Shown here piece by piece: positions 31,666 through 43,270 of a stretch of 64,000 nucleotides of DNA. Both the position numbers and the translations under genes were made by a program. Origin of the DNA: Blattamonas nauphoetae (taxonomy: Eukaryota > Preaxostyla > Oxymonadida). Position 1 is the first letter of the stretch; every line of letters starts with the position of its first letter. The stretch covers positions 310,001-374,000 of the forward strand of contig JARBJD010000008.1 in the NCBI GenBank assembly GCA_033064195.1, in the 5' to 3' direction. The notes under the pieces are model-generated. The model ran no database searches. It saw nothing but the letters and a program-made list of their open reading frames with translations, and had not been told where the DNA came from.

Positions 31666-34462
31666 ATGAGTCAGTACCCAGACATCGATTATCCACGTCG
31701 GTCGGTTGAAGAAGAGAAAGAACGTCTCCTCCAGGCATTCCAAGGTCGTCATTACGAACCACCGAACCAACAGAAATTACGATACTCTGACAAACGTCAC
31801 TATCATCCCCCTGCATCAAACCAAGATGGAGAAGATGATGGTCAATTGGACCAATTCGGAGTCGGAAATCCAAAGAATGTGTCGAGCCACATTCTTCCTG
31901 GCGGATTAACCCCGACAGTAGCTCGCCTGCGTCAGATGGAATCACCGGACATTGACTACAAGATTCAGAAGCTGCACGGGAACATGAGTATGGGTGTTTT
32001 AAGCAAGGAGGAATATGCGGCTGAGCTTCGAAACCAGATGCGGGAAAAGTGGGAACGAGAGCGGAAAGAGAGGGAACAGCGGAAACGAGGGTACTCCCCA
32101 CAACCAACTTTGGAATATTTTCCTTTTGGACGAGGCGGAGGAGGCGCGCCATTGAGAGACGAGAATGGTCGGATCGTCCTCGCCAAAGATGTCCTTTCTG
32201 GTCGTCAATCCGCCATCAACAACCATCCCACTCACGAACAAGCACAACTAAGTCCACCGCATGTTGAAAGAATCCCTCGGCAGGATAGACAACCTCACAA
32301 AGAGGAACCTGCCATCCGACAACGCGCTGTGCCGATGGAGGAGAGGGAAGTGGTCGCTGATGCTGTAGAAAGTGTCACAGAGTATGTTCCAAGTGCCAGA
32401 ATGAAGAAATTGGAAGAAGAACGAAAATATCGAAATGAGCTTCTTGAACAAGCAGCAGTTCGAAAAAGGCTGAAGGCGCAGGAGGAAGCTCGTATTCGCG
32501 AAGAAGAACGAAGAATGGAAGAGGCAGCACGGAATTACAATCCGTGGGGACGGGAAGGAGGAGGAGCACCGCTGAAAGGACGAAATGGGAAATTGACAGG
32601 ATCACTTCGGGAAGTCGAGTTGAAGCGGAAGAAGGAAGAAATGGGGAACGAGGAGGGGGATGTGGATGAGATGGGAGGGGGAGTGAAGGAGAGAGGAAGG
32701 AGAGGACGAGGGATGGGAGAGGAGAGCGAGGGAGAGAGGAGTGAGGGAGAGCGGGAGGGAGTGAGTGGGTTGCGGGGGATGGGCGGATCAAGCGAGATTC
32801 GGAAGAGACAAGCGCTGGAATACAGGGAGGAGCTTCGACAGCAAATTGAACAGAAGAAGAGAGAGCGAGAAGAGGAGAGGAGGAAGGCGAAACAGGACGA
32901 AGAGGCGGAGGAGAAGAGATGGAAGCGAGAACAGAACGAATTGAAGAAGAAGGGGTTAGAGGTGTGATCACTCGTTTCTTCATTTTTCATTTTTTCTTCC
33001 TCTTCAATCACAGAACACCACTCCTCACATGCGACGAGGGATGATGCGAATCAACGACGAGCCACCTCAATCCCTCTCCCAGACTGCTCCAGCCAAGCCG
33101 AATATCGCCGTTCATGCTCCCGTTGTGGTTGACACACCGCGAGAAGAGAAGAAGACGAAACAGACACAACAGCAGAAGGAGTTCGTGATGGAGGAAGGAG
33201 GGGAGCAGAACTTGAACGAAGACGGTGTCGAGTTGGATGGATCGTACGTCCCGTCGCGAGATGACAAGCAGCGACGAGCGAAATCTGGTCGAAGAAAGGA
33301 TGTCGATGGAAGGGATCGAAGGAAGCGAAGCCGGCACGAGGACAGTCGAGATCGACGAAGGAAAAGAAGAAGGAACAGCTCCTCTCGCGATTCTCGGTCA
33401 AGCAATCCTTCCACTTCCGACAGCGAATCGGAATCTGTCACGTCGTGCGCCTCTTCCTGTTCCGAATGCGCTCGTCGTCGACGCACGCACCAACACCATC
33501 GCAAGCATCAACACTCGTCACATAGACACTCCTCACACCAGCAATGGCTCAGAGAACAGGAAGACTCGGCTCGTCTGAACAGAATGCTCGCACTTCTCGG
33601 CCTTCGAAGCGTGAGCGGTCGCGGACTCGGACAAGTTGGGAACGATGCCAGTTACTGGACAGGGGAATACGACAGGCAGCAAGTGTCGATGCTGAATGAA
33701 CAATCACAAGTGTATGCGGAGCTGGAAAGAGACCGACGGATTTCGGAGATGGTATTGCCCGGAGCGTTGAGTGCGTATCAGCAGGGGTATGGGGTGGGAG
33801 GGATGGGAAGGAAGTGGGATGGGGTGAGGACGATCGGGGATGGGAGGAGAGAGGAGGAGGAAAGAAGAAAGAGAGGCGGATGGAGGGAGAGCTACAGCGA
33901 GGAGTGGAGAGAAGACGAGCTGCCTGGAGTGTCGATGATGACTCGAGGGTACGCTGTGACGCCGATGGTCCCTGTGTCTGGTTTGGTTGCGAGTGGAGGG
34001 GAGATGGGGATGGGGGAGATTGAAGAGAAGAGGGAAGAGGAGGACGAGGGCGGTGATTATGAAAAGGAGGAGTTTGAGGTGGATGGAGATGAGAAAGAGA
34101 GAGAGGAAGAGATGAAAAGGAAAGAGGAGGAGGAAAGGGAGAGGAAAGCGAGGGAAGAAGAGGAGAACGAGAAGAAAGCGGAAGAGATGAGACAACAAGC
34201 GGAAATCGAACAACAAGCGAAAGAAGCGGAAGAACAGAAGCAGAAAGAAGAAGAAAAGCTGCGAAAGGAGGAGGAAGAGAGACTACGCAAGGAAGAAGAA
34301 GAGAGACTTCGCAAGGAAACTGAAGAGAAACAAAAGCAAGTTGAAGCAGCAAAGAAAGGGAAAGAGAAGAAAGAAGCGAAGAAGCCCACAAAATCAGAAA
34401 AAGGGAAACTGACGAGTGGATTTGAGTTTGCTTTTGCTGATATGCCGAAGAATAAGAAGTGA
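31666..34462 (+). CDS. CSPP1-like centrosome/spindle-pole associated protein, two exons
   Basis: Exons 31666-32961 and 33014-34462 join in phase 0 across a 52-nt intron (GTGTGA...AATCACAG), giving about 914 residues. The family hallmark is the repeated (P/W)-(F/W)-G-R-x-GGGAPL(R/K) motif, seen here as FPFGRGGGGAPLRDENGR and YNPWGREGGGAPLKGRNG. Each lies beside highly charged helices (ELLEQAAVRKRLKAQEEARI; EYREELRQQIEQKKRERE). After the intron come THPHM-like NTTPHMRRGMM, an RS/SR-like low-complexity stretch and a long Glu/Lys coiled coil with a 12-residue EEERLRKEE repeat. Expected at centrioles, axonemes or microtubule bundles. Assignment rests on the GGGAPL repeats, and the rest is low complexity. 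Two neighbouring frames on either side of the intron would otherwise look like two genes. Confidence 0.65.
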
Positions 34463-34682
34463 CTTGTTTTTTCTTCTTTTCTTTCTCATTTCTTGATTTC
34501 TCTTTCACACGCCCAGTTTAACTCTCATTTTGATGTTGATGTCATTGTTTCATTTCAGTTTGTCTTTCTTATCTGGTAATCTTTGAAGCATTTTACTGTG
34601 AGATGACCAATCTCAATTAAAGGGCACGATCAAACTCTCTCCACTTTTCCAACATTATTGAACATTTCTTAGCTGAGCAATC

Positions 34683-37600
34683 ATGCACGCACAATTGTTG
34701 CTTCTGCTTGCTGGCATGATTGTCTGTTCAAAATCATCTATTTCGCCACATTGCCTTTCCTCTTTCCTGAACACCAACTCAGACTTTTACAACTCTGAAC
34801 TCTGTGATAATTTGTCTATCTCGTTATCCGAAGGAAAATACATTGGGGACAACATTGATATTACGCACAGATGGATGGAGCTTAGAGGAGAACCATCGAA
34901 CAAAAATGAACGATTACAGATTAAACTGATTACTTCGTCCGAGTCAGAAGTGAACCGAAATACCGACGAAAGAAGGAGACAGCACTTTGGGAATTATATG
35001 TTCTCATTGACAAACTCAACACTATTGTTGAAATGGATGGACAAGTGATTCATCGATAATTCTACCGAAGGAAGACAGCAGAAGAACGAAGCAAGATTAC
35101 CAAGGCTGGCAATTGTTTCAAGGAGCATGCTGACGATATCTTCAAGCAGAATTGAAGTGTCGCCATGGACAAGTGCGATTGTGATTTCTCCATCGACTTT
35201 GGAGGAATCAGGAAAAGAATCATCAGTTGTGATTTCGAAGAGCTTGCTGTGGAATGATGTTGGGTCGATGCGTGGTGTTGTTGAAACATCGTCATTTGCA
35301 TCCCTTGTCGGGTCAGTTTGGGTGTCGATTGTTGGATGTTCGTTTGACTCTTCTCGGATTGTGGGAAAAGACGAGATTGGCCTCTCACTGACACGAACAC
35401 CTCTTCAGAATGTGGAATCGGTTGGAAGATTGTCGTCATCGGTGATTGGGTGCTCATTTGTGAACATGAGTTCGATTGGGTCTTCCCGCCAGCCACGCGT
35501 TCGGCATTTGGATCAGAAGATGTTGGGATGTGTTGTATCGCTGACAAGCTCGCATTTGTCGGGATCGACGATTCGGGACGTGAACACTGGCGGATCAGTT
35601 TTGTGCTCGAATTCTTCCTTCTCCTTCCTCCTCCCCTCCCCCAACACCGACACCGACAGAAACGAGGAACCATCCATCATCGTCGACGGATTCAACCAAC
35701 TTGAATACAAAGATGGCGCCGAATATGTGTTTGATACCACCAACCAATCAACCTCAGTCACATTCTCCCATTGCCACTTCACTGGAGACAAGGATCGATC
35801 GAATCCTCGCCCACTCACCTTCGACGAGTTCGAAGGCTCCCTCACTCTCCTCTCCTGCTCGTTCGAGAACATCTTCAACACCGATTCTTTCTCCATTGGT
35901 CGATTGACTGACTTTGGTGGTAGTGTGCACATCTTCCCACCCGCCTATCATGACTCAGGCTTTGTGAGAATCGAATCGTGCAACTTCACTGAGTGTTCGG
36001 CTTACGGCTGTGGAGGGGCCGTGTCTATGTACTCAAAGGTGACCGTCACATTGACTGGATGCCGCTGTGTGGGGTGTTCCGTCACGGACTCTAGCGGATC
36101 TTCTGCCGGAGGAATGCACATCCAACTCACTGGCTCACCTGACTCGACTGTGTCTGACTTGTGTTTTGAAGAGTGCACGAGCACATCCGATGCGGGAGGA
36201 CTTAATTTACGATTATTTGTACGATCTATTTTCATCTCCTCTCTCTCGTTCAACGAGTGCTCAGCGAGTTCATCAGATGGTTGGGGATTTGGAGGCGGAA
36301 TGTTCTTGGAACATTGTATGGGATATGAAGTCGTCACTGCCTCTCACCTCAAATTCAACGATTGCTGGACAGACGAAACAGGAGGTGGATTATCTGTCGC
36401 CTCATATTTTGGTTCTATTTCTCTCACCGACTGTGAGTTCATCCACTGCAAGGCGACCGAACCTTCACCAGGAGTTTCTATGGGAGGAGGTCTCTACGCT
36501 GAGATCTGGAGGTCGACTTTCACAATGGAAGGGTGTCACTTCGTCGATTGTTCTTCGAGTGTGCTTGCCGGAGCTGTGCATGCGTGGGTGGCTGGATTTG
36601 TGATGTCTGACTGCCTCGTCAAGAACTGTCACTCAGCATCGACAGGAGCAGTGCTTGTTTCTCCAATTGATGATTCCCCCATCGCTCTTCAGAACGTTCT
36701 CTTCGTTGGGAACACAGTGGGTGACACTCCAACATATTTTGACAAATACGAGTCGATGGAAGACATTATTCAGTTTTCAGACTTTTTGATCGAGGACGAG
36801 GAAAACAATGACCCAACAGACATCTCAATCACTGATTGTTGGACAACGACCACATCGAACAGCGTGGGAATGTATTCAAAAGAAACAGACAGCCAACCGT
36901 TCACTCGAGTGTACAAGGAAGCTTTCAACAAGATGGGACCGTACTTGACACAGAAAGTGGAAGCAATACTTGATGCAGAGTTGAGGAGAATTGATCTGAG
37001 TGTGAAGGGGAAGATTCCACTCGAATCACAGATTTATGAAGTGAGACTGAAAGAAGCAGAGGGAAGCGCTGAGATGACAGGAGAACTGCAATTCGTGAAT
37101 GGTGTTGGCTCGCTTCTGCCGTCGTCGAATCTGAATCTGAAGTTTTCGACAGCATACACAATCACTTCGATTGTGGGTGTGGTGCCCTCGTCGTCAGAGT
37201 CTAATGCTCTCACAATCACCGCTGAGCCATGGATCTTCAACCTCGAAAAAACTCCCTCCTTTCTCTCCTTCACCACACCTGACCCTCCTCCATGTCTGAC
37301 CGGAACAACTGCCTATCTGCTGTCCAAAGAGCCTGAATATGCATACATCGTTGTGGTGTTCAACACACCAGTAAGCGGCTCGTTCGACATTGTTGTGGAG
37401 GAAGAGGGGAAGGATGTGACGATCACAGTTGAAATGAATGAGAGTGCGAAGACAGGTGAAAGTGACAAGTTTGTTGTGGTTGGTGACGATCGAATTCTGA
37501 CGCACGACACGACTTACACAATCAAGTCAATCATTCAAACACCAGGAACAGAGTCAACGACAACACCAGTCTGGATGATCGACACAATCACATTCCACAT

Positions 37601-38660
37601 CCCGAAATCGTCGTTTGTTCAGCCTGGCAAAGATGACAAGAAAACCATGTCTCCAGAAACGAAGAAACTGCTGAGTTGGCTTCTTCCGCTGGTTGGATGT
37701 CTGCTGATTTCACTTGTGCTGGCCATCATCGTCATCATTCTGCTCCGACGACGCAAACAGAAGAATGGTGAACCTGCTCAGAAAGAGATGGAAGTTCAGG
37801 ATCAGGTCGAGGTTGACGAAAAGATGGAAGTTGTGGCAGATGACCAGACAAACAGTGTCCTCAACACGGATGGAAAGAGCCACACTGCGTTCAACTCGTC
37901 CAATGTTCACTCAACTCATCTCAGTCCCGAAGTGAAGTCAATGTCCGAGACGACAGGAGAGCTGGTTGAAGTGATGGCGTGCACTGGAGGGTTTGAAATC
38001 GGTTCGGCTCCGATGACAAACACGCTGTATTCTGTGCTTCACAAGGAACACCGAGAGATCGGGAAGCGAGGAGTTGGGATTCAGATTGTGAATGGTCTGA
38101 AACATGTTGTTGCTCATCGAGGATGGAGTGATGTTCTGACTCGTCTTTCGTCTCACTGGATTCTGATTGACACATCTGGGAACGTCCAACTGAAACTGCA
38201 ACTGAGCTCGACAGAAGCAGAACAAGAAGCTGCTCAGACGAAACAACAAGCTGGAACAGAAGCCAATTCAACAATCCAAAACCTGCCAAAAGATGTTGAG
38301 CAGTCTGGAATGGATGGACTTCGCTGGCGAGCCCCAGAAGTGGTTGCTGGTGGAGGGAGTACAGTTGATGGGCAGAAAGCGTCAGTTTTTAGTCTTGGCC
38401 TTGTGTTGTGGGAAATTGAGACTGGTCAAGTTCCGTTTGGGGAACTAGATGCAGTGAATGCTCAACGACAATCCGCGACTGGAGTTGGACCGAAAATGGA
38501 ATCGCTTCGGAACGAGGAATTCATCGCTCTGATCCTCCAATGTGTGTCAGCGAATCCAGAGCAACGCCCTTCGCTTTCTGAAATCGCGGAGTTCCTGTCT
38601 TCTCATCCTGAAGAATCACACAATCATCCTCACAACGAAATGAAGGATCAGACACAATAA
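34683..38660 (+). CDS. Family A beta-helix/pseudokinase protein with one in-frame TGA
   Basis: ATG at 34683 starts a signal peptide (MHAQLLLLLAGMIVCSKSS). The frame runs to TAA at 38658-38660 with a single TGA at 35046-35048, exactly where the paralogue at 39473 has FSLIDNS. Everything after it (1177 codons from 35127) is clean: cassette 35105-35640, variable beta-helix to about 36900, two Ig-like repeats, span LLSWLLPLVGCLLISLVLAI, pseudokinase with SSHWILID and RWRAPEVVAGG. The lone lesion suggests recent inactivation or a base error. Alternatively translation could begin at 35127, but that product would lack a signal peptide. Tandem to and closely related to the 39473 copy, including the 3' flank. 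Confidence 0.75.
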
Positions 38661-39472
38661 TCATATCGACAACTCTTCACGCTCTCTATCACCACGTCCA
38701 CCATTCTTCTTCATCTCTTCACTCGTGAAACTCTTTCGTTGGTTTCTTCGTTTCCGATCTCCCCGAAAGAACTCATAATAAACGCGACAATCACTGAATC
38801 AATCACACCCTCTTCACGTCATTCGCTACGTCAATTGGCGGACCAGACATTCACAACCATCCTCACACCATCACACAAGGAGCCTTACTCGAATATGTTT
38901 TTTTCGACGATTGACATTATCAAGTCACCATCCCTACTCCTTCATCACGATAAGAGTGAGCGGTACATGTCCTTCATCTTCTCTGTTTCTCAATAGTGAC
39001 TCTCTCCTCTTGTTGTTGGGATCTCTGTTGATTTCGAGGAATGACCAATCACCCCTTCGTTCTGATCGTCACTCGTTTGTTTGTCATCTCGCATGTCGCA
39101 TCAGACACTCACAAGCTCCGCTTCTACCTGCTCGTCTCACTCTCGACTGTTCGAGTGTGACTGGTTTGTGTGGAAGCTTTCTCACGTTTGGAGCAACCTG
39201 TGAGACCAAAGCCAATTTCGTGCAATTTTCAATCTTTACTTTCGAGAATTCGTAAAAGCTTCCACTGTTACCCACTATCCCTTCTTTTTCGTTTCCAGAA
39301 CTCTTTAACTATTCCTGATTTGGTATGTTAATGCGAAGAAAATGTGTCTGTGTTGATATCATGATGAAATCTTTCGTACAATTTCGAATCACGGATCTTT
39401 GCAAACAAAGGGCATGATCTATATCACTCTCGTGTGAACAAACATTGTTCCATGTTTCTTTACGAATAAATC
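38661..39472. other. Spacer with a segmental duplication of the region 3' of the next copy
   Basis: No gene is evident. The stretch from about 38995 to 39235 matches 43895-44145 on the same strand (shared CATCTCGCATGTCGCATCAG and GGAAGCTTTCTCACGTTTGG), so the unit that was tandemly duplicated includes the 3' flank of the family A gene. The last 200 bases upstream of 39473 are AT-rich and presumably hold the promoter. Confidence 0.7.
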
Positions 39473-42400
39473 ATGAACACACAATTGTTGCTTCTTCTCA
39501 CTGCCGCCTCGATCTGTTTGAACTCGTCCATACCACCACAACACCTCTCCACATATCTAAACCCCAACCCAGACTTTTCCAACTCTGAACAAAATGAAAA
39601 GTTGTCTGTGTCGTTACCCGATGGAACATACATTGGGAACATCATTGATATTACGCACAGATCAATAGAGCTGACAGGGGAGCCAACACAAGTTAATGAC
39701 ATTTTGAAGACTGAACTGATAGCTTCATCCGAGTCAGAAGTGGACACATACATGAACGATGGAAGGAATCATGACGTTGGGAGTTGCATGTTCTCATTGA
39801 CAAACTCAACACTGTCGATGAAGTCGATCCACTTTTCGCTGATCGACAATTCTGAAGAAACAGGGCAGCAGAGGAACGGAGCAAGATCTCCAAGGCTGGC
39901 AATTGTATCAAGCAGCATGCTGACGATATCTTCAAGCAGAATTGAAGTGTCGCGATGGACAAGTGCGATTGTGATTTCTGGTACTCCTTTGGAGGAATCA
40001 GGAAGAGAATCGTCAGTTGTGATTTCGAAGAGCTTGCTGTGGAATGAAGTTGGGTCGATGCGTGGTGTTGTTGAAACATCGTCATTTGCATCCCTTGTCG
40101 GGTCAGTTTGGGTGTCGATTGTTGGATGTTCGTTTGACTCTTCTCGGATTGTGGGAAAAGACGAGATTGGCCTCTCACTGACACGAACACCTCTTCAGAA
40201 TGTGGAATCGGTTGGAAGATTGTCGTCATCGGTGATTGGGTGCTCATTTGTGAACATGAGTTCGATTGGGTGTTCGCACTCGCCACGCGTTCGGCATTTG
40301 GATCAGAAGATGTTGGGATGTGTTGTATCGCTGACAAGCTCGCATTTGTCGGGATCGACGATTCGGGACGTGAACACTGGCGGATCAGTTTTGTGCTCGA
40401 ATTCTTCCTTCTCCTCCCTCCTCTCCTCCCCCAACACCGACGCCGACACCAACGATGGTCCGCCATATCTCTTCCTCCCGCATGGTGAATACACTCCCGA
40501 CGATTTTGAATATGGTAAACCGCTTTGGTTTCTTAGCGACGCTGGCGACGAAAACTCATCCGTCGTGCTTTCGAACTGCCACTTCACTGGAGCAGCATAT
40601 GGAACTGAAATGGTACTCCGATTCTACGCCTACCCAGGCACCATCTCCATCCTCTCCTGCTCCTTCACTGACATCTCTACTTCTTCTGGGTCGCCTGTAT
40701 ATATCTATGAATCGCGTCAATTCAATCACACCTGTGTGACAGTAACATCGTCGAACTTCACGAACTGCTCAACAACACGATCTGGTGGAGGGCTATACAT
40801 TCAAGTTGCGGATGACATTCTGATCCAAAAGTGCCGATTTGAGAGTTGTTCGGCACTTTCTTCTTCGTCTGAAGGGGGAGGAGCTCTCTTCCTTTTTGGA
40901 TTCGACACCAATCGCATCCCGCCGAAGTTCAACTTGGTCGATTGTCTCATCACAGACTGCAAGTCGACCGGCCATGGCGGAGGCGTGTTTGGTCGAGCAT
41001 TGTCAGACCTTTTGATCGTCGACACCAAGTTTGCACACTGTTCGGTGACCACCGAATCTCGATTCATTCATGGAGGAGGCATTAGCACTCGAATGTATTT
41101 TGAGTCAGGAATGACTGTGGAGAGATGCTACTTCATCGACTGCTCGTCCAAATTTGGAGGAGGCGCAATTGAATCAGCATACTTGAATAATCTCAGCATC
41201 TCCGACACTCTCGTGAAGGAGTGCTATTCGGGATCGACTGGCGCCATCCTCATGACAAATATTGGCGCATATGCTAATTACTCGTTCTCGCATGTTCTGT
41301 TTGATGGGAATACGATTGGTGATGACTCCACTTACTACACTGACTCCTGCAAGTTTGATGCCTCTGCGACTAAGTTCACTGATCTCGCGCTTTTTTCCAA
41401 CGACTGGCCGAACTTACCCATACTCAAGATTGACGACTGTTTCACCACAATCACTCCTGACTCAACTGGAATGCTCCTCGGATTAACAAGGCTGCCATCA
41501 GGTTTGTACGATCCTGAACGAAAGTGGGATCCCGAGTTCAACAATATTGGTCCACTTCTGACAGCGAAAGCAACAGTGAGCGTGAATGAGAAAACTGGGA
41601 AGCTTGAGTCGGAGATGAAAGGGAAGACACCGCTGACATCGCAGGAATATGAAGTGATAGTGAAAGACTCGGATGGAACAGAAACAGAAACAAGATTGAG
41701 GATGTTGTTCTCGGATGGGACAGGAACTCTGGTGTCAGTGACAAAAGGAAGCCTTGAATTCAACACGAGTTACACAATCCTCTCGATTGTGGGTGTTGTT
41801 CCTGAATCCTCTTCTTCTCAGATGACGAATGACGTCACAGTGCCTGTCGCAGCGTGGGCCTTCAACCTCGCAGTGACTCCCTCTTTCCTCACATTCGCCA
41901 CACCCGACACTCCCTCCTTCTCCACACTCCAAGTCGCAACACCCATCCTCGTCGAATCTGATCCCCAATTTGCATTTGTGATTCTTTACTTTGACAAAGA
42001 AGTGAGTGGATCGTACGACTTTGTTGTGTTGGAAGAAGGGGAAGAAGTGACGCTGACAATCAGCACCGAAACTGACTCGAAATCGGGAGGAACGAAGGAG
42101 TTCAAAGTGATTGGCGATGGGAAGCTGCTGACGCACGACACGACATACACGATCGAGTCGATTGTTCCGACGGCAGAATCAGAAGCACAGTTTGTGTGGA
42201 TGAACGAGACGATCAGGTTCCACATTCCGAAATCGTCGTATGATCCGAAGAAGTCGCTGTCACCCGAAACGAAGAAACTGCTGAGTTGGTTGATTCCACT
42301 GGTTGCATGCCTGCTCTTGGCTCTCATCGTCCTCATTGTCGTGTTCGTGTTGGTGTATCGAAGAAAGAAGAAAGGTGAACCAGCACAGAAGGAGATGGAA

Positions 42401-43270
42401 GGACCGGATCAGGTCGAGTGTGACGAGAAGTTGGAAGTTCTGGACGACAACCTGACGAAAGGCCTGCTGCACACAGAACGACGAACTCATTCGGCGTTCG
42501 ACTCGAGTGTGCTTCCGACGAACATGAACCATTCGCGAGATGGACTTGAGGGTGAGGCGGGGAAGGATTGTGTGGAGGTGATGGCGTGCAGTGGAGACTT
42601 TGAAGTGTCGCTTGCTGCTGCATCGACAACGCTGTATTCAGTGCTGCACAAAGAGAAGCGAGAGATAGGGAAACGAGCAATTGGAGTTCAACTTGTGAAT
42701 GGACTGAAGGCAGTTCTGGCGAGTCGACCCGCGAGTGATGTTGTGACACGATTGTCGTCGCATTGGATTCTGATTGATGGATCTGGGAATGTTCAACTGA
42801 AACTGCAAATGAGCTCAACCGAAGCAGAACAAGAAGCAGCTCAGACGAAACGACAAGGTGGAATGTCGGAGGAGAATGGAACAGTGCAGAACATTCGAAA
42901 AGATGATGAGCAGTTTGGAATGGATGGACTTCGCTGGCGAGCCCCTGAAGTGGTTGCTGGAGGAGGAAGTGCTGTGGATGGTTCGAAAGCGTCAGTTTTT
43001 AGTCTTGGCCTGGTCTTGTGGGAAATTGAGACTGGTCAAGTTCCGTTTGGGGAACTGGATGCTGTGAATGCTCAACGACAGTCCGCGACTGGAATTGAAC
43101 CGAAAATGGAATCGCTTCGGAACGAGGAGTTCATCGCTCTGATTCTTCAGTGTGTGTCAGCAAATGCCGAACAACGCCCTTCGCTTTCTGAGATTGGGGA
43201 GTTCCTCTCTTCTCACCCTGAAGAGTCACACAATCAGTCTCACAACGAACTGAAAGATCAGACACAATAA
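39473..43270 (+). CDS. Family A type I membrane beta-helix protein with pseudokinase domain
   Basis: Complete 1265-residue frame. Signal peptide MNTQLLLLLTAASICLNSS. The N-terminal cassette (about 39900-40440) is almost identical in DNA to the 34683 copy. The variable beta-helix spans 40440-41560 with turns such as GGGLYIQV, GGGVFG, GGGAIES. Two Ig-like repeats end in YTILSIVG and TYTIESIV, then a span LLSWLIPLVACLLLALIVLI and YRRKKK. The cytoplasmic pseudokinase has TLYSVLHKEKREIGK, SSHWILIDGSGNVQLKL, RWRAPEVVAGGG and LWEIETGQVPFGELDAVNAQ. No HRD, DFG or glycine loop is visible, so catalysis is unlikely, and a scaffold or signalling-adaptor role is inferred. This is the cleanest plus-strand member. 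Confidence 0.88.
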   Translation: MNTQLLLLLTAASICLNSSIPPQHLSTYLNPNPDFSNSEQNEKLSVSLPDGTYIGNIIDITHRSIELTGEPTQVNDILKTELIASSESEVDTYMNDGRNHDVGSCMFSLTNSTLSMKSIHFSLIDNSEETGQQRNGARSPRLAIVSSSMLTISSSRIEVSRWTSAIVISGTPLEESGRESSVVISKSLLWNEVGSMRGVVETSSFASLVGSVWVSIVGCSFDSSRIVGKDEIGLSLTRTPLQNVESVGRLSSSVIGCSFVNMSSIGCSHSPRVRHLDQKMLGCVVSLTSSHLSGSTIRDVNTGGSVLCSNSSFSSLLSSPNTDADTNDGPPYLFLPHGEYTPDDFEYGKPLWFLSDAGDENSSVVLSNCHFTGAAYGTEMVLRFYAYPGTISILSCSFTDISTSSGSPVYIYESRQFNHTCVTVTSSNFTNCSTTRSGGGLYIQVADDILIQKCRFESCSALSSSSEGGGALFLFGFDTNRIPPKFNLVDCLITDCKSTGHGGGVFGRALSDLLIVDTKFAHCSVTTESRFIHGGGISTRMYFESGMTVERCYFIDCSSKFGGGAIESAYLNNLSISDTLVKECYSGSTGAILMTNIGAYANYSFSHVLFDGNTIGDDSTYYTDSCKFDASATKFTDLALFSNDWPNLPILKIDDCFTTITPDSTGMLLGLTRLPSGLYDPERKWDPEFNNIGPLLTAKATVSVNEKTGKLESEMKGKTPLTSQEYEVIVKDSDGTETETRLRMLFSDGTGTLVSVTKGSLEFNTSYTILSIVGVVPESSSSQMTNDVTVPVAAWAFNLAVTPSFLTFATPDTPSFSTLQVATPILVESDPQFAFVILYFDKEVSGSYDFVVLEEGEEVTLTISTETDSKSGGTKEFKVIGDGKLLTHDTTYTIESIVPTAESEAQFVWMNETIRFHIPKSSYDPKKSLSPETKKLLSWLIPLVACLLLALIVLIVVFVLVYRRKKKGEPAQKEMEGPDQVECDEKLEVLDDNLTKGLLHTERRTHSAFDSSVLPTNMNHSRDGLEGEAGKDCVEVMACSGDFEVSLAAASTTLYSVLHKEKREIGKRAIGVQLVNGLKAVLASRPASDVVTRLSSHWILIDGSGNVQLKLQMSSTEAEQEAAQTKRQGGMSEENGTVQNIRKDDEQFGMDGLRWRAPEVVAGGGSAVDGSKASVFSLGLVLWEIETGQVPFGELDAVNAQRQSATGIEPKMESLRNEEFIALILQCVSANAEQRPSLSEIGEFLSSHPEESHNQSHNELKDQTQ

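Noticed and set aside
694-35048. TGA recoding (TGA as a sense codon)
   Set aside because: Genuine-looking genes here end with TGA (ATG4 at 56627, the family A copy at 19071, CSPP1-like at 34460), so the standard code is the better reading. The isolated TGAs are reported only as an oddity.
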